Assembly: GCF_038096165.1 (NCBI RefSeq)
Contig: NZ_CP151076.1
Coordinates: 682,001-746,000 of the forward strand
DNA: 64,000 nucleotides
Source: Pseudomonas sp. G.S.17
GTDB lineage: Bacteria; Pseudomonadota; Gammaproteobacteria; Pseudomonadales; Pseudomonadaceae
Direction of reading: 5' to 3'
Under the pieces are notes generated by a model, which ran no database searches, was not told where the DNA came from, and saw nothing but the letters and a program-made list of their open reading frames with translations. Shown here one piece after another: positions 1-8,557 of the stretch (position 1 is its first letter; each line of letters begins with the position of its first letter). A program made the translations under genes and the position numbers.

Positions 1-771
1 ATTGGCTGGCTGATTCAACCAGCGATGCAAATGAGGATCGGCGTCCATCAGTTGTTGCTGGAGCAGCGGGTCGTCATTGTTGCGGGCGATGCGCATGGCT
101 TTCACCAGTTGGCGCCGATCGCTGATCAGCAGGCGATAACCCAGTGTCACCCACAGCGGCAGGTGCCAAAGCTCGGCCATGGCGACGCATAGCTCCAGCA
201 GGCTGACGCCAAACAATTGCTTTTCAATGATGCGAGAAGACTCGCCTTGATGGATGACGCGCATTTCCCACTCATCGAGCAGCTTGGGATACGTCAGCGC
301 CATCGGCCACAAAGGCGAGAGAAACAGCAGGCTGCCCAGGTGAATATCCTGCCAGAGCCGCGCCAGACGCCCGGCGAACAGACCGCTGGCCTGCTGCGTA
401 GCGTGTTGGCTGACCAGCAGCAGTTGGCGAAACGCAGCGGGAATTTCATCTGCTTCCAGCGTCGGCAGGCGATTGAGCAGCACTTCCGTGCGCGCAAGGC
501 CGAGGCGATTGATTGCCACCTCAAGACTTTCTGCCGGCTCAGCCAGTTTGTTGGTGTGGTGATTGGCCTCGCGCATGACGCTGAGCACCAACGCCGGGCT
601 GTCCTGAACCATGTCGGCGATATCACGCAGCGAACGACGGCTGTCGTTGAGCGCGGAACGGACGCGTTTGTGATTGGCCGCAGGCACTGGCAGCGCAACG
701 CTGTCGAGCTGCTTGATCCAGGCGTCGAGGGTCTTGGGAACAGGGAGCGGTGTCGAGGTATCTGGAGGCAT
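1..771 (-). CDS. HDOD-domain protein, C-terminus cut by window edge
   Basis: The frame stays open to the left edge, so 257 residues are visible and the end is missing. The start is the ATG at 771-769 on the complement, the second of two nearby ATGs and the one in frame with the conserved region. From about residue 12 to 200 the protein reads as an HDOD domain: helices with DIADMVQDSPALVLSVMREA and VAINRLGLARTEVLLNRLP are the usual core. HDOD proteins have an HD-phosphohydrolase-like fold without the metal ligands and usually act as signalling scaffolds. It is divergent from motAB across 210 bp. A motility link is inferred from position only; the family assignment is fairly secure. Confidence 0.75.
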   Translation of the reverse strand, partial: MPPDTSTPLPVPKTLDAWIKQLDSVALPVPAANHKRVRSALNDSRRSLRDIADMVQDSPALVLSVMREANHHTNKLAEPAESLEVAINRLGLARTEVLLNRLPTLEADEIPAAFRQLLLVSQHATQQASGLFAGRLARLWQDIHLGSLLFLSPLWPMALTYPKLLDEWEMRVIHQGESSRIIEKQLFGVSLLELCVAMAELWHLPLWVTLGYRLLISDRRQLVKAMRIARNNDDPLLQQQLMDADPHLHRWLNQPAN

Positions 772-886
772 GCATCAGGCCTGTACGACTGGATATTTTA
801 GGCAGTATTGACTGCGAAATTTCAGGGTAAGACATCAGTTCGCGGGCCGCCGTTCAAGGCTCGGCTGGCTTTTCCTCATAGTGGCC

Positions 887-913
887 TATAGTCTGGCCCA
901 CATATGCCGATAA
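887..913 (+). promoter_or_regulatory. sigma28 (FliA)-type promoter of motAB
   Basis: TATA at 887-890, a spacer of exactly 15 bases, then GCCGATAA at 906-913. The flagellar sigma28 consensus is TAAA-N15-GCCGATAA, so the -10 element is perfect and the -35 element matches three of four. It lies 68 bases before the motA start, as expected for a late flagellar promoter. Confidence 0.75.
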
Positions 914-981
914 GTAGAAGAAGAGTTTCACGAACTTCCGCAACATGTCCCTGAATCCGACTTGGTAAGTAGTTCCTACCT

Positions 982-1833
982 ATGGCTAAAATTATCGGCA
1001 TCATTGTCGTTTTCGCGAGCGTGCTCGGCGGATACGTTCTCTCCCATGGCAAGATTGCAGCACTGATCCAGCCTTTCGAGGTCCTGATCATCGGTGGCGC
1101 TGCATTGGGCGCGTTCCTGCAAGCCAACCCCGGCTACATGACAATGCACGTGTTCAAGAAGTCGCTGAAAATGTTCAGCACGCGCTTCACTCACGCGTAT
1201 TACCTTGAAGTCCTTGGTCTGGTGTACGAAATCCTCAACAAGAGCCGCCGCGAAGGCATGATGGCGATTGAGGGGGATATCGAGGATGCCGCGGCCAGCC
1301 CGATCTTCGCCAAATATCCGGGCGTGCTCAAAGACGAGCGGATGACAGCGTACATCTGTGATTACCTGCGCATCATGTCCTCGGGCAACATGGCTCCCCA
1401 TGAGCTGGAAGGCCTGTTCGACATGGAACTGCAAAGCATCAAGGAAGAGCTCGGGCATCCATCCCACGCCATTACCGGTATTGCCGACGGTATGCCCGGT
1501 TTCGGTATCGTCGCGGCGGTACTCGGGATCGTGGTGACCATGGCTTCCCTGGGTGACGGCGACAAGGCCGCCATCGGTAACCACGTGGGCGCGGCACTGG
1601 TCGGTACGTTCTTCGGTATTCTCGCGGCCTACGGCTTTTTCGGCCCGCTGGCCACGTCCCTGGCCCACGATGCCAAGGAAGAGCTGAACGTCTACGAAGC
1701 CATCAAGGCATCGCTGGTGGCTTCGGCGTCCGGCATGCCGCCGTCGCTGGCCGTCGAGTTTGGTCGCAAAGTCCTGTATCCCGCGCATCGGCCCAGCTTC
1801 AGTGAGCTGGAGCAAGCGGTTCGCGGTCGCTAA
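982..1833 (+). CDS. motA: Flagellar motor stator protein MotA
   Basis: 283 residues, the normal MotA length. MotA forms the ring of the MotA/MotB proton-driven stator in the inner membrane and pushes on the rotor protein FliG. Four hydrophobic segments are visible: near the N-terminus (IIGIIVVFASVLGGYVLSHG), about residues 28-50, 170-192 and 198-222. The third segment carries the conserved proline in GMPGFGIVAAVLGIV and the fourth the proline in FFGPLA, matching the two prolines essential for torque in the family. The long charged loop between segments two and three is the cytoplasmic FliG-facing part. It is followed three bases later by motB, so the two are co-transcribed from the sigma28-type promoter upstream. 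Confidence 0.97.
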   Translation: MAKIIGIIVVFASVLGGYVLSHGKIAALIQPFEVLIIGGAALGAFLQANPGYMTMHVFKKSLKMFSTRFTHAYYLEVLGLVYEILNKSRREGMMAIEGDIEDAAASPIFAKYPGVLKDERMTAYICDYLRIMSSGNMAPHELEGLFDMELQSIKEELGHPSHAITGIADGMPGFGIVAAVLGIVVTMASLGDGDKAAIGNHVGAALVGTFFGILAAYGFFGPLATSLAHDAKEELNVYEAIKASLVASASGMPPSLAVEFGRKVLYPAHRPSFSELEQAVRGR

Positions 1834-1836
1834 GCC

Positions 1837-2853
1837 ATGGAAAATAATCAGCCGATAATCATCAAGCGCGTCAAGCGCTATGAAGGCGGACACCACGGCG
1901 GGGCATGGAAAATCGCCTTCGCCGACTTTGCTACCGCGATGATGGCGTTCTTCCTGGTGCTGTGGCTGATGTCGTCGGCCACACCCGAGCAGTTGCTGGC
2001 CATTGCCGGTTACTTCAAGGACCCGGTGGGGTTTTCCGACAGCGGTTCGCCTTACGTGATCGATCTGGGCGGTTCGCCGGAGATGTCGCCGGACCAGACC
2101 CTGAACCCCGAGATCAAGTCCACGCCGACTCCGGACAATGTACCCATCGAGTCCGACTCGGCAGAAGCCAAGGCCGAAGCGGTCGAGCAGGAACGCCTGG
2201 AAATGCTTCTGCAAGAACTGCAGAACAAGATCAACGAAAACCCGGAACTGCAGAAATTCAAGGATCAGATCCATTTCGAGATTACGCAGGACGGCTTACG
2301 CATCCAGATTACGGATGCGGACAACCGGCCGATGTTCGACTCGGGCAGCGCGCGTCTCAAGCCGTATTTCGAAGACATACTGCTGGCAATGGCTGACACC
2401 ATCAAAGCGGTGCCGAACAAGATCAGCATCAGCGGTCACACCGACGCCAAGCCTTTCGTGGGCAACGGCGATTACGGCAACTGGGAATTGTCGGCCAACC
2501 GTGCCAACGCGGCGCGTCGAGCGTTGATCGCGGGCACGTATCCGGAAAACCAGGTCGCCCGGGTCGTGGGTTATGCATCCTCTGCGTTGTATGACCGCGA
2601 CCAGCCGTTCAATCCGGTGAACCGCCGGATCGATATCGTGGTGATGACCAAAAAGGCGCAGCAGCGTATCGAAGGCACGCACGGCGTAGGTGATGGCAAT
2701 ACCACTCCGAAACCGGCCGCGCCCGCAGCGCCGCCCGGAGCATCGAACAAGGCACCGCCCGATCCGCAGGCGTACGCCCAGCCTCATGAGCTTCGGCAGA
2801 AGCTGAATATCTTCGAGGATGGCACGCTGAAGATGGACGAGACGAAGAACTGA
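1837..2853 (+). CDS. motB: Flagellar motor stator protein MotB
   Basis: 338 residues. MotB anchors the stator to peptidoglycan and carries the proton-binding aspartate. A basic N-terminal tail (IIIKRVKRY) precedes one membrane helix at about residues 24-46. Asp30 in the IAFADFATAM motif corresponds to the essential Asp32 of E. coli MotB. The plug/linker region follows, then an OmpA-like peptidoglycan-binding domain at about 150-275 with SISGHTDAKPF and LSANRANAARRALI. The C-terminal 50 residues are Pro/Ala-rich and probably disordered. Immediately downstream of motA; together they encode one complete stator. Confidence 0.97.
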   Translation: MENNQPIIIKRVKRYEGGHHGGAWKIAFADFATAMMAFFLVLWLMSSATPEQLLAIAGYFKDPVGFSDSGSPYVIDLGGSPEMSPDQTLNPEIKSTPTPDNVPIESDSAEAKAEAVEQERLEMLLQELQNKINENPELQKFKDQIHFEITQDGLRIQITDADNRPMFDSGSARLKPYFEDILLAMADTIKAVPNKISISGHTDAKPFVGNGDYGNWELSANRANAARRALIAGTYPENQVARVVGYASSALYDRDQPFNPVNRRIDIVVMTKKAQQRIEGTHGVGDGNTTPKPAAPAAPPGASNKAPPDPQAYAQPHELRQKLNIFEDGTLKMDETKN

Positions 2854-2860
2854 TTGGCAC

Positions 2861-2905
2861 TGTAGGACCGGCTTCAGCCGGGAGGGCTCGCGGCTAAAGC
2901 CCGCT
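2861..2905. repeat. REP-type palindrome (TGTAGGACCGGCTTCAGCCG family)
   Basis: Begins TGTAGGACCGGCTTCAGCCG, the same sequence found at 42035-42120 where a full inverted pair is present. Here only one clear arm plus a degenerate second half (GCGGCTAAAGCCCGC) is seen. It sits between the convergent ends of motB and rsgA. Confidence 0.7.
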
Positions 2906-2982
2906 CTTGCGGGGCGAGGTGGAACCGACGCCTTGCGGAGCTGGTCCCGCTCTGTAGGCGTCGCGGCTCCGGTATTACCCGA

Positions 2983-4014
2983 TCAGTAACTGTTTTCCGG
3001 CAAGCTGGCGATGATCGAGCGATAGCTGTTCATGCGTTGCTGCTGCACGCGACCTTCTTCGAGGGCGATGATCAATGCGCAACCTGGCTCGCGATCGTGT
3101 TTGCAGTCGCGGAAGCGGCAGTGGCCGATCAGCTCGTGGAACTCGATAAAGCCCGCTTCCACATCGGCGCGGCTAACGTGACCGAGGCCAAATTCACGAA
3201 TCCCCGGGGAGTCGATCAGTTCGCCGCCACCCGGGAAATGGAACAAGCGCGCCGTGGTGGTGGTGTGCGTGCCTTGGCCGGACCACTCGGACAACGGACC
3301 AACGCGAGTGTCGACTTCCGGCAGCAGGCTGTTGACCAGCGAAGACTTGCCGACGCCAGACTGGCCGACAAACACGCTGATATGCCCATCGAGCTGGGTT
3401 TGCAACTGTTGCATGCCATCGCCTTGATGCGCCGACACTTCCAGCACCGGATAGCCCAGCGTGCGGTAAACCGCCAGCAGTGCATTCAGTGCCGGAGCGT
3501 TCTGCTCGTCGATCAGATCGAATTTGTTCAGCAGCAACAGCGGACGAATCCCGGCGTGCTCGGCGGCGACCAGATAACGGTCGATCAGGTTCGCGTGGGG
3601 TTCAGGCGCTGGCGCAAACACAATCACGATCAGATCGACGTTGGCGGCAACCGGCTTGAGCTGCCCACGACTGTCCGGTCGACATAGCTCGGTGGTGCGC
3701 GGCAACTGGGCGACGATGACGCCGATGCCCTGATTGCCGGCGCGCCAGACGACGCGGTCACCGGTCACCAGTGCAGGCAGGTTGGCGCGCAAATGGCAGC
3801 GGAACACTTGACCGTTCAGATCGCCTTCTTGCGCTTCGACCTCGACCTGAATACCAAAGTGAGCGATCACGAGACCGGTCTGCTCGGGGCCAAGATCGCC
3901 GCCCTCAAGGGTTTCCAGCGTCAGTGACTCACGTTTGGCGACGCGGGCAGCGCGCTCGCCCTGGATCTTTTCGATGCGCCAGTTCTGACGACGATTGAGT
4001 TGGCGTTTGGCCAT
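2983..4014 (-). CDS. rsgA: Small-subunit ribosome biogenesis GTPase RsgA
   Basis: 343 residues from the ATG at 4014-4012; the open frame extends further upstream but [18 protein letters not shown] is the usual family start. RsgA is a circularly permuted GTPase that acts late in 30S subunit maturation. An N-terminal OB-fold (about 35-110) is followed by the permuted GTPase motifs in the order G4 (NKFD, 163-166), G5 (SAHQG), G1 P-loop (GQSGVGKSS, 217-225) and G3 (DSPG, 268-271). The C-terminal zinc knuckle has Cys299, Cys304, His306 and Cys312. It is divergent from orn, which is its usual Pseudomonas neighbour. Confidence 0.96.
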   Translation of the reverse strand: MAKRQLNRRQNWRIEKIQGERAARVAKRESLTLETLEGGDLGPEQTGLVIAHFGIQVEVEAQEGDLNGQVFRCHLRANLPALVTGDRVVWRAGNQGIGVIVAQLPRTTELCRPDSRGQLKPVAANVDLIVIVFAPAPEPHANLIDRYLVAAEHAGIRPLLLLNKFDLIDEQNAPALNALLAVYRTLGYPVLEVSAHQGDGMQQLQTQLDGHISVFVGQSGVGKSSLVNSLLPEVDTRVGPLSEWSGQGTHTTTTARLFHFPGGGELIDSPGIREFGLGHVSRADVEAGFIEFHELIGHCRFRDCKHDREPGCALIIALEEGRVQQQRMNSYRSIIASLPENSY

Positions 4015-4114
4015 GGGTGTTCCGAGTAGATAAAGCAGCTGATTAGATAAAACGCGATGGAGTCTAGCATGCCGGGGTGAGCTAAACTGCGCGCCTACGC
4101 TGAGGAGTCGACAT

Positions 4115-4651
4115 ATGCAAAACAAGCAGAACCTGATCTGGATCGATCTGGAAATGACCGGTCTGGACCCAGACACTGACGTCATCATTGAAATGGCCAC
4201 CATCATCACCGACAGCCAGCTCAATACCTTGGCTGAAGGCCCGGTCATCGCCATCCATCAGAGCGACGAGACGCTGGCCAAAATGGACGAGTGGAACACC
4301 CGTCAGCACGGCGGTTCGGGCCTGACTCAGCGGGTTCGCGAAAGCACCATCAGCATGGCCGAAGCCGAAGCCGAGACGCTTGAGTTCATCAAGCTCTGGG
4401 TGCCGGAGCGCAGCTCGCCGATCTGTGGCAACAGCATTTGCCAGGATCGCCGCTTCCTGTATCGCCACATGTCGGCCCTGGAAAATTACTTCCACTACCG
4501 CAACCTTGATGTTTCGACCCTCAAGGAGCTGGCTGCGCGCTGGTCGCCTGAATTGAAATTCAAGAAAGGCAGCACACATCTGGCCCTGGACGACATTCGT
4601 GAGTCCATCGCCGAACTGCGCTTCTATCGCGAACATTTCATCAAGGCGTAA
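4115..4651 (+). CDS. orn: Oligoribonuclease Orn
   Basis: 178 residues. Orn is the DEDDh-family 3'-5' exoribonuclease that removes RNA dinucleotides, including the linear pGpG product of cyclic-di-GMP breakdown, in the cytoplasm. All exonuclease motifs are visible: Asp11 and Glu13 in IDLEMTGLD (Exo I), [12 protein letters not shown] (Exo II) and [12 protein letters not shown] (Exo III, with the catalytic Asp). A GAGG-type ribosome site precedes the start, and a hairpin terminator follows at 4659-4689. Confidence 0.97.
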   Translation: MQNKQNLIWIDLEMTGLDPDTDVIIEMATIITDSQLNTLAEGPVIAIHQSDETLAKMDEWNTRQHGGSGLTQRVRESTISMAEAEAETLEFIKLWVPERSSPICGNSICQDRRFLYRHMSALENYFHYRNLDVSTLKELAARWSPELKFKKGSTHLALDDIRESIAELRFYREHFIKA

Positions 4652-4658
4652 CGCTATC

Positions 4659-4689
4659 GAGGGCAGCTCATTCGGCGCTGCCCTCTTTT
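4659..4689 (+). terminator. Rho-independent terminator of orn
   Basis: GAGGGCAGC (4659-4667) and GCTGCCCTC (4677-4685) form a perfect 9-bp stem with a 9-base loop, followed by TTTT. Confidence 0.8.
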
Positions 4690-4726
4690 GGTACACTGCG
4701 CGGCTTTGTCGCAAAGGACTGCCGCC

Positions 4727-5338
4727 ATGTTGCTGATGCTCTATCTGATTGCCATTACTGCCGAGGCCATGACCGGCGCTCTTTCGGCGGGCCGACGTGG
4801 CATGGACTGGTTCGGCGTGGTGTTGATCGCTTGCGTGACGGCCTTGGGCGGTGGTTCGGTGCGCGACGTGCTGCTCGGGCACTATCCGCTGACCTGGGTG
4901 AAAAACCCGGAATACCTGATCCTGACCAGCGTCGCCGCCTTGCTGACGATTTTCATCGCGCCGCTGATGCGTCATTTGCGCTCGCTGTTTCTGGTGCTCG
5001 ATGCGCTGGGCTTGGTAGCCTTCACTCTGATCTGCTGCATGACGGCACTGGAAGCCGGCAACGGCATGCTGGTCGCCTCGGTGTGCGGTGTGATTACCGG
5101 CGTGTTCGGCGGCATCCTGCGCGACATCTTCTGCAACGACATCCCGCTGGTGTTCCGTCGCGAGCTATACGCCAGCGTGTCTTTCCTGGCCGCGTGGTGC
5201 TTCCTGCTGTGCCTGCACTTCCAGTTGCCGTCCGATCAGAGCGTGCTGATCACCCTGTTTGGCGGCTTGCTGCTGCGGCTGCTGGCGATTCGCTTCAACT
5301 GGAACATGCCGAAGTTTGTCTATAAGGATGAGCATTAG
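4727..5338 (+). CDS. TRIC/UPF0126-family small membrane protein (YicG-like)
   Basis: 203 residues from ATG 4727, chosen because AAAGGA lies about ten bases upstream and the protein then begins with the first membrane helix. The sequence shows an internal duplication typical of UPF0126/TRIC proteins: GGGSVRDVLLGHYPLTW in the first half and GGILRDIFCNDIPLVF in the second. About seven hydrophobic segments are visible. Bacterial members resemble trimeric intracellular cation channels; some homologues have been linked to glycine transport, so the substrate here is open. It stands alone, followed by a REP pair and the convergent queG. Confidence 0.85.
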   Translation: MLLMLYLIAITAEAMTGALSAGRRGMDWFGVVLIACVTALGGGSVRDVLLGHYPLTWVKNPEYLILTSVAALLTIFIAPLMRHLRSLFLVLDALGLVAFTLICCMTALEAGNGMLVASVCGVITGVFGGILRDIFCNDIPLVFRRELYASVSFLAAWCFLLCLHFQLPSDQSVLITLFGGLLLRLLAIRFNWNMPKFVYKDEH

Positions 5339-5354
5339 GCACGCGCTACCACTT

Positions 5355-5442
5355 GTGGGAGCGAGCTTGCTCGCGAAGGTTGTCCATACGACACATCCTT
5401 ATGTGTCTGATGAATTGTCTTCGCGAGCAAGCTCGCTCCCAC
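5355..5442. repeat. REP inverted pair (GTGGGAGCGAGCTTGCTCGC family)
   Basis: GTGGGAGCGAGCTTGCTCGC at the left and its inverse complement at the right end form a long dyad with an unrelated 45-base centre. It lies between the convergent ends of the TRIC gene and queG. The same unit recurs at 21642, 25821, 48258, 56839 and 58165. Confidence 0.9.
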
Positions 5443-5446
5443 GACA

Positions 5447-6526
5447 TCAGCAACCATGCTGCCGCAGTGCCCACTCCACATGCTCGCGCACCAATTCCGA
5501 CGGATAATCCCGGCGGGCTTCCAGTGCCTGCAATACCGGAATCGTTGATGGCGCGTTGCCCAGGCCGACCGCCAGATTGCGCAACCAGCGTTCATAACCC
5601 GCGCGCCGCAGTGGCGAGCCTTCGGTGCTGCTGAGGAATTTCTCTTCATCCCACATGAACAGCTCGGCCAGCCCGGCATTGTCCAGGTTGTGGCGGGGCT
5701 GAAAGTCGCTCTGGTCCGTAGGGCGGGCGAAGCGGTTCCACGGGCAGACGATCTGGCAGTCATCGCAGCCGAATACCCGATTACCGATCAGCGGCCGCAG
5801 TTCTTCCGGGATTGCCGTCTTCAATTCAATAGTCAGGTACGAAATACAGCGGCGGGCATCCAGCACGTAGGGGCCGACGAAAGCCGCGGTGGGGCAAATG
5901 TCCAGGCACGCCGTGCAGCGCCCGCAGTGTTCGGTTGCGTGAGGCGGATCAACCGGCAGCGGCAGATCGACAAACAGTTCGCTGAGGAAGAAAAAGCTGC
6001 CGGCCTTGCGATTCAGCACCAAGGTGTTTTTGCCGATCCAGCCCAGCCCGGCCTGTTCGGCAATGGCTTTTTCCAGGACCGGCGCGCTGTCGACGAACGC
6101 ACGAAAGCCAAACGGGCCGATGTCCTGCTGAATGCGTTCGGCCAGTTGCTGCACGCGCTTGCGGATTAACTTGTGATAATCGCGCCCCAGCGCATAGCGC
6201 GACACGTAGGCCTTTTCCGGTTCTGCCAGGCGCTGGGTCATTTCGGTATCGCCGGGCAGATAATCCATGCGCAGGGAAACCACGCGCAGCGTTCCGGGCA
6301 CCAACTCGTCCGGGTGCGAACGTTTGCTGCCATGCGCTGCCATATAGTCCATCTCGCCGTGATAGCCCGCGTCGAGCCAGCGTTGCAGATGCTGCTCGTG
6401 CTCGGCCAGGTCCAGCCCGGAGATGCCGACCTGCTGAAAACCCAGCTCGCGGCCCCACGCCTTGATCGACTGGGCAAGGGTGATCAAGTCGGCAGTGTTG
6501 AGTGGATCTACAGTAATAGCAGGCAT
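5447..6526 (-). CDS. queG: Epoxyqueuosine reductase QueG
   Basis: 359 residues. QueG carries out the last step of queuosine synthesis, reducing epoxyqueuosine in the anticodon of tRNA Asp/Asn/His/Tyr; it uses cobalamin and two [4Fe-4S] clusters. The two ferredoxin-like cysteine motifs are present: CGRCTACLDICPTAAF at about 190-205 and CDDCQIVCPWN at about 240-250. The N-terminal half with RYALGRDYHKLIRKR and the FGFRAFVDSAPVLEKAIAEQ block is typical of the family. The C-terminal region contains HEAT-like repeat sequence. Divergent from nnr, its usual neighbour. Confidence 0.95.
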   Translation of the reverse strand: MPAITVDPLNTADLITLAQSIKAWGRELGFQQVGISGLDLAEHEQHLQRWLDAGYHGEMDYMAAHGSKRSHPDELVPGTLRVVSLRMDYLPGDTEMTQRLAEPEKAYVSRYALGRDYHKLIRKRVQQLAERIQQDIGPFGFRAFVDSAPVLEKAIAEQAGLGWIGKNTLVLNRKAGSFFFLSELFVDLPLPVDPPHATEHCGRCTACLDICPTAAFVGPYVLDARRCISYLTIELKTAIPEELRPLIGNRVFGCDDCQIVCPWNRFARPTDQSDFQPRHNLDNAGLAELFMWDEEKFLSSTEGSPLRRAGYERWLRNLAVGLGNAPSTIPVLQALEARRDYPSELVREHVEWALRQHGC

Positions 6527-6554
6527 GCGCAGAGAGAAACCGGGCGGAGGTGCG

Positions 6555-6560
6555 TATAAT
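6555..6560 (+). promoter_or_regulatory. -10 element upstream of nnr
   Basis: TATAAT, a perfect -10 hexamer, lies 28 bases before the ATG at 6589. No good -35 is visible 17 bases upstream. Its presence argues against using the GTG at 6550 as the nnr start, since that codon would lie upstream of the transcript. Confidence 0.5.
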
Positions 6561-6588
6561 TCTGCCAGACATCGGAGCCCAGAGACGC

Positions 6589-8085
6589 ATGGTCGACACT
6601 AAACCGCAATTACCCGACGCGCTGTATGACGCTGCACAGGTCCGTGACCTTGATGCCCGGCTGATTGCCGCCGGTACGCCGGGCATGGAATTGATGCAGC
6701 GCGCCGCCCACGCCACCTGGCCCGCGGTGCGTCGGCGCTGGCCGGATGCAGGCACATTGACTGTGCTGGCCGGGCGCGGCAACAACGCTGGCGACGGTTA
6801 TCTGATTGCGTCATTGGCGCTCAAGGCCGGCTGGCAGGTTCAGGTGTTGGCGGTTGGCGATGCTGACGCGCTCGCTGGCGATGCCGCCGCAGCCCATGCT
6901 CAAGCGGTTTCTCAAGGCGTAAAAGTCGAACGATGGGCCGGACAACCGTTGACCGGCATCGTGCTGGATGCGCTGCTCGGCACCGGTTTGAGCGGCGACG
7001 TGCGTCAGCCCTATCTGGAAGCCATCGAAGCCATCAATGCCTGTAACGCGCCGGTTGCCGCTGTGGATATCCCTTCCGGGCTCAGCGCTGATACCGGACG
7101 AACCCTCGGCATTGCCGTGCGCGCCGACCTGACCGTGACCTTTATTGGCCTGAAGCTGGGGCTTTTTACCGGCGATGCAGCGGATCTGGTCGGCGAACTG
7201 GTGTTCGATGACTTGCAGGCCGATCCGGCTATCGTCTCGGAAACGCCGACCAGCGCCGTTCGTTTGAACAGCTCGAACCTGCCGCATCTCGCGCCACGTC
7301 CGCGCACTGCCCATAAAGGCCAGTACGGCCGGGTATTGGTGGTCGGTGGGGATCACGGTTTTGGCGGCGCGTCGTTATTGTCGGCAGAAAGCGCCCTGCG
7401 CAGTGGCGCGGGTATGGTCACTCTGGCGACCCGTGCCGAGCATGTTTCTGCTGCCCTGGCGCGCTTCCCCGAGGTCATGAGCGCGGCCATCAGTTCCGCC
7501 AATCAATTACGCGCCTTGATCGAGCCGGCCAGCGTGCTGGTGATTGGTCCTGGTCTGGGCAAGGCCAGTTGGGGGCGCAGTCTGCTGTCGGCGGCCGCCA
7601 GCGCGGATCTGCCACAAGTCTGGGATGCTGACGCCCTCAATCAATTGGCCGAAGGCCTGGCGAGCTTGCCGAAAGACAGCGTCATCACCCCGCATCCCGG
7701 CGAAGCCGCGCGATTGCTGGGCATCAGCACCAAGGATGTTCAGGCGGATCGCCCAGCCGCTGCGCGGGCGCTGGCAAAAAAATTCAATGCAGTGTGTGTC
7801 CTCAAAGGCACCGGCAGCCTGATCGCAGATGCCGATGGCGCGCTAGTCTTATGTGATCGCGGCCATCCCGCCATGGCGACTGGCGGGCTGGGTGACGTGC
7901 TGGCCGGACTGATCGGCGCGATGATGGCGCAAAAAATGAAACCGTTCGACGCGGCATGCCTTGGCGTTTGGCTGCACGCCAGTGCCGGCGAACAGCTCGG
8001 CAAGATCGGCCGTGGGCTGGCGGCCAGTGATGTCATCCCAGCCATTCGTCTGTTATTGGAGGAGCAACAACCGTGTCTGCACTAA
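6589..8085 (+). CDS. nnr: Bifunctional NAD(P)H-hydrate epimerase/dehydratase
   Basis: 498 residues from ATG 6589, preceded by GGAG; an upstream in-frame GTG at 6550 is less likely because a TATAAT element lies between the two. The enzyme repairs damaged NAD(P)H: the N-terminal YjeF_N domain (about 1-215, with LAGRGNNAGDGYLIASLALK) epimerises the hydrate, and the C-terminal ribokinase-like domain (about 235-495) dehydrates it using ATP or ADP. The C-terminal signature around GHPAMATGGLGDVLAGLIGA contains the catalytic Asp. The gene overlaps tsaE by 13 bases, so translation is probably coupled. Confidence 0.94.
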   Translation: MVDTKPQLPDALYDAAQVRDLDARLIAAGTPGMELMQRAAHATWPAVRRRWPDAGTLTVLAGRGNNAGDGYLIASLALKAGWQVQVLAVGDADALAGDAAAAHAQAVSQGVKVERWAGQPLTGIVLDALLGTGLSGDVRQPYLEAIEAINACNAPVAAVDIPSGLSADTGRTLGIAVRADLTVTFIGLKLGLFTGDAADLVGELVFDDLQADPAIVSETPTSAVRLNSSNLPHLAPRPRTAHKGQYGRVLVVGGDHGFGGASLLSAESALRSGAGMVTLATRAEHVSAALARFPEVMSAAISSANQLRALIEPASVLVIGPGLGKASWGRSLLSAAASADLPQVWDADALNQLAEGLASLPKDSVITPHPGEAARLLGISTKDVQADRPAAARALAKKFNAVCVLKGTGSLIADADGALVLCDRGHPAMATGGLGDVLAGLIGAMMAQKMKPFDAACLGVWLHASAGEQLGKIGRGLAASDVIPAIRLLLEEQQPCLH

Positions 8086-8543
8086 CGCTGAACGTCGCAG
8101 GCGAAGAGGCCATGACCGATCTCGGAACGCGCATTGCCAAGGTCACGCAAGGTGCCGGGCTGATCTTTCTTGAAGGTGATCTGGGCGCCGGCAAAACCAC
8201 GCTGTCACGGGGCATTATCCGGGGACTGGGCCATGTGGGGGCGGTCAAGAGTCCGACCTTTACCCTGGTCGAACCCTATGAGATCGGCTCGATTCGCGCT
8301 TTCCATTTCGACCTCTACCGGCTGGTCGATCCAGAGGAGCTGGAGTACCTGGGGATCCGCGATTACTTCGAAGATGACCCCCTTTGTCTGATCGAGTGGC
8401 CCCAGCGTGGTGCAGGCTTTTTGCCAAAGCCTGACCTGACCATTACCATTGGCCCGCATGCGGAAGGTCGATCCCTGACTTTGAGCCCTGGTGGCTCGCG
8501 TGGCGAGACCTGGTGTGCCGCTTTGGCTTTGGAATTCAAATAG
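8073..8543 (+). CDS. tsaE: tRNA t6A biosynthesis ATPase TsaE
   Basis: 156 residues with a GTG start at 8073 inside the end of nnr; GGAGG at 8059-8063 is the ribosome site. TsaE is the ATPase that supports TsaB-TsaD in making N6-threonylcarbamoyl-adenosine at position 37 of ANN-reading tRNAs. The Walker A motif GDLGAGKTT lies at about 35-43, followed by VKSPTFTLVEPYE and the FDLYRLVDPEELEYLG block that identify the family. The nnr-tsaE-amiB-mutL-miaA order is conserved in gamma-proteobacteria. Confidence 0.95.
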   Translation: MSALTLNVAGEEAMTDLGTRIAKVTQGAGLIFLEGDLGAGKTTLSRGIIRGLGHVGAVKSPTFTLVEPYEIGSIRAFHFDLYRLVDPEELEYLGIRDYFEDDPLCLIEWPQRGAGFLPKPDLTITIGPHAEGRSLTLSPGGSRGETWCAALALEFK

Positions 8544-8557
8544 ATATGGGGTTAGGT

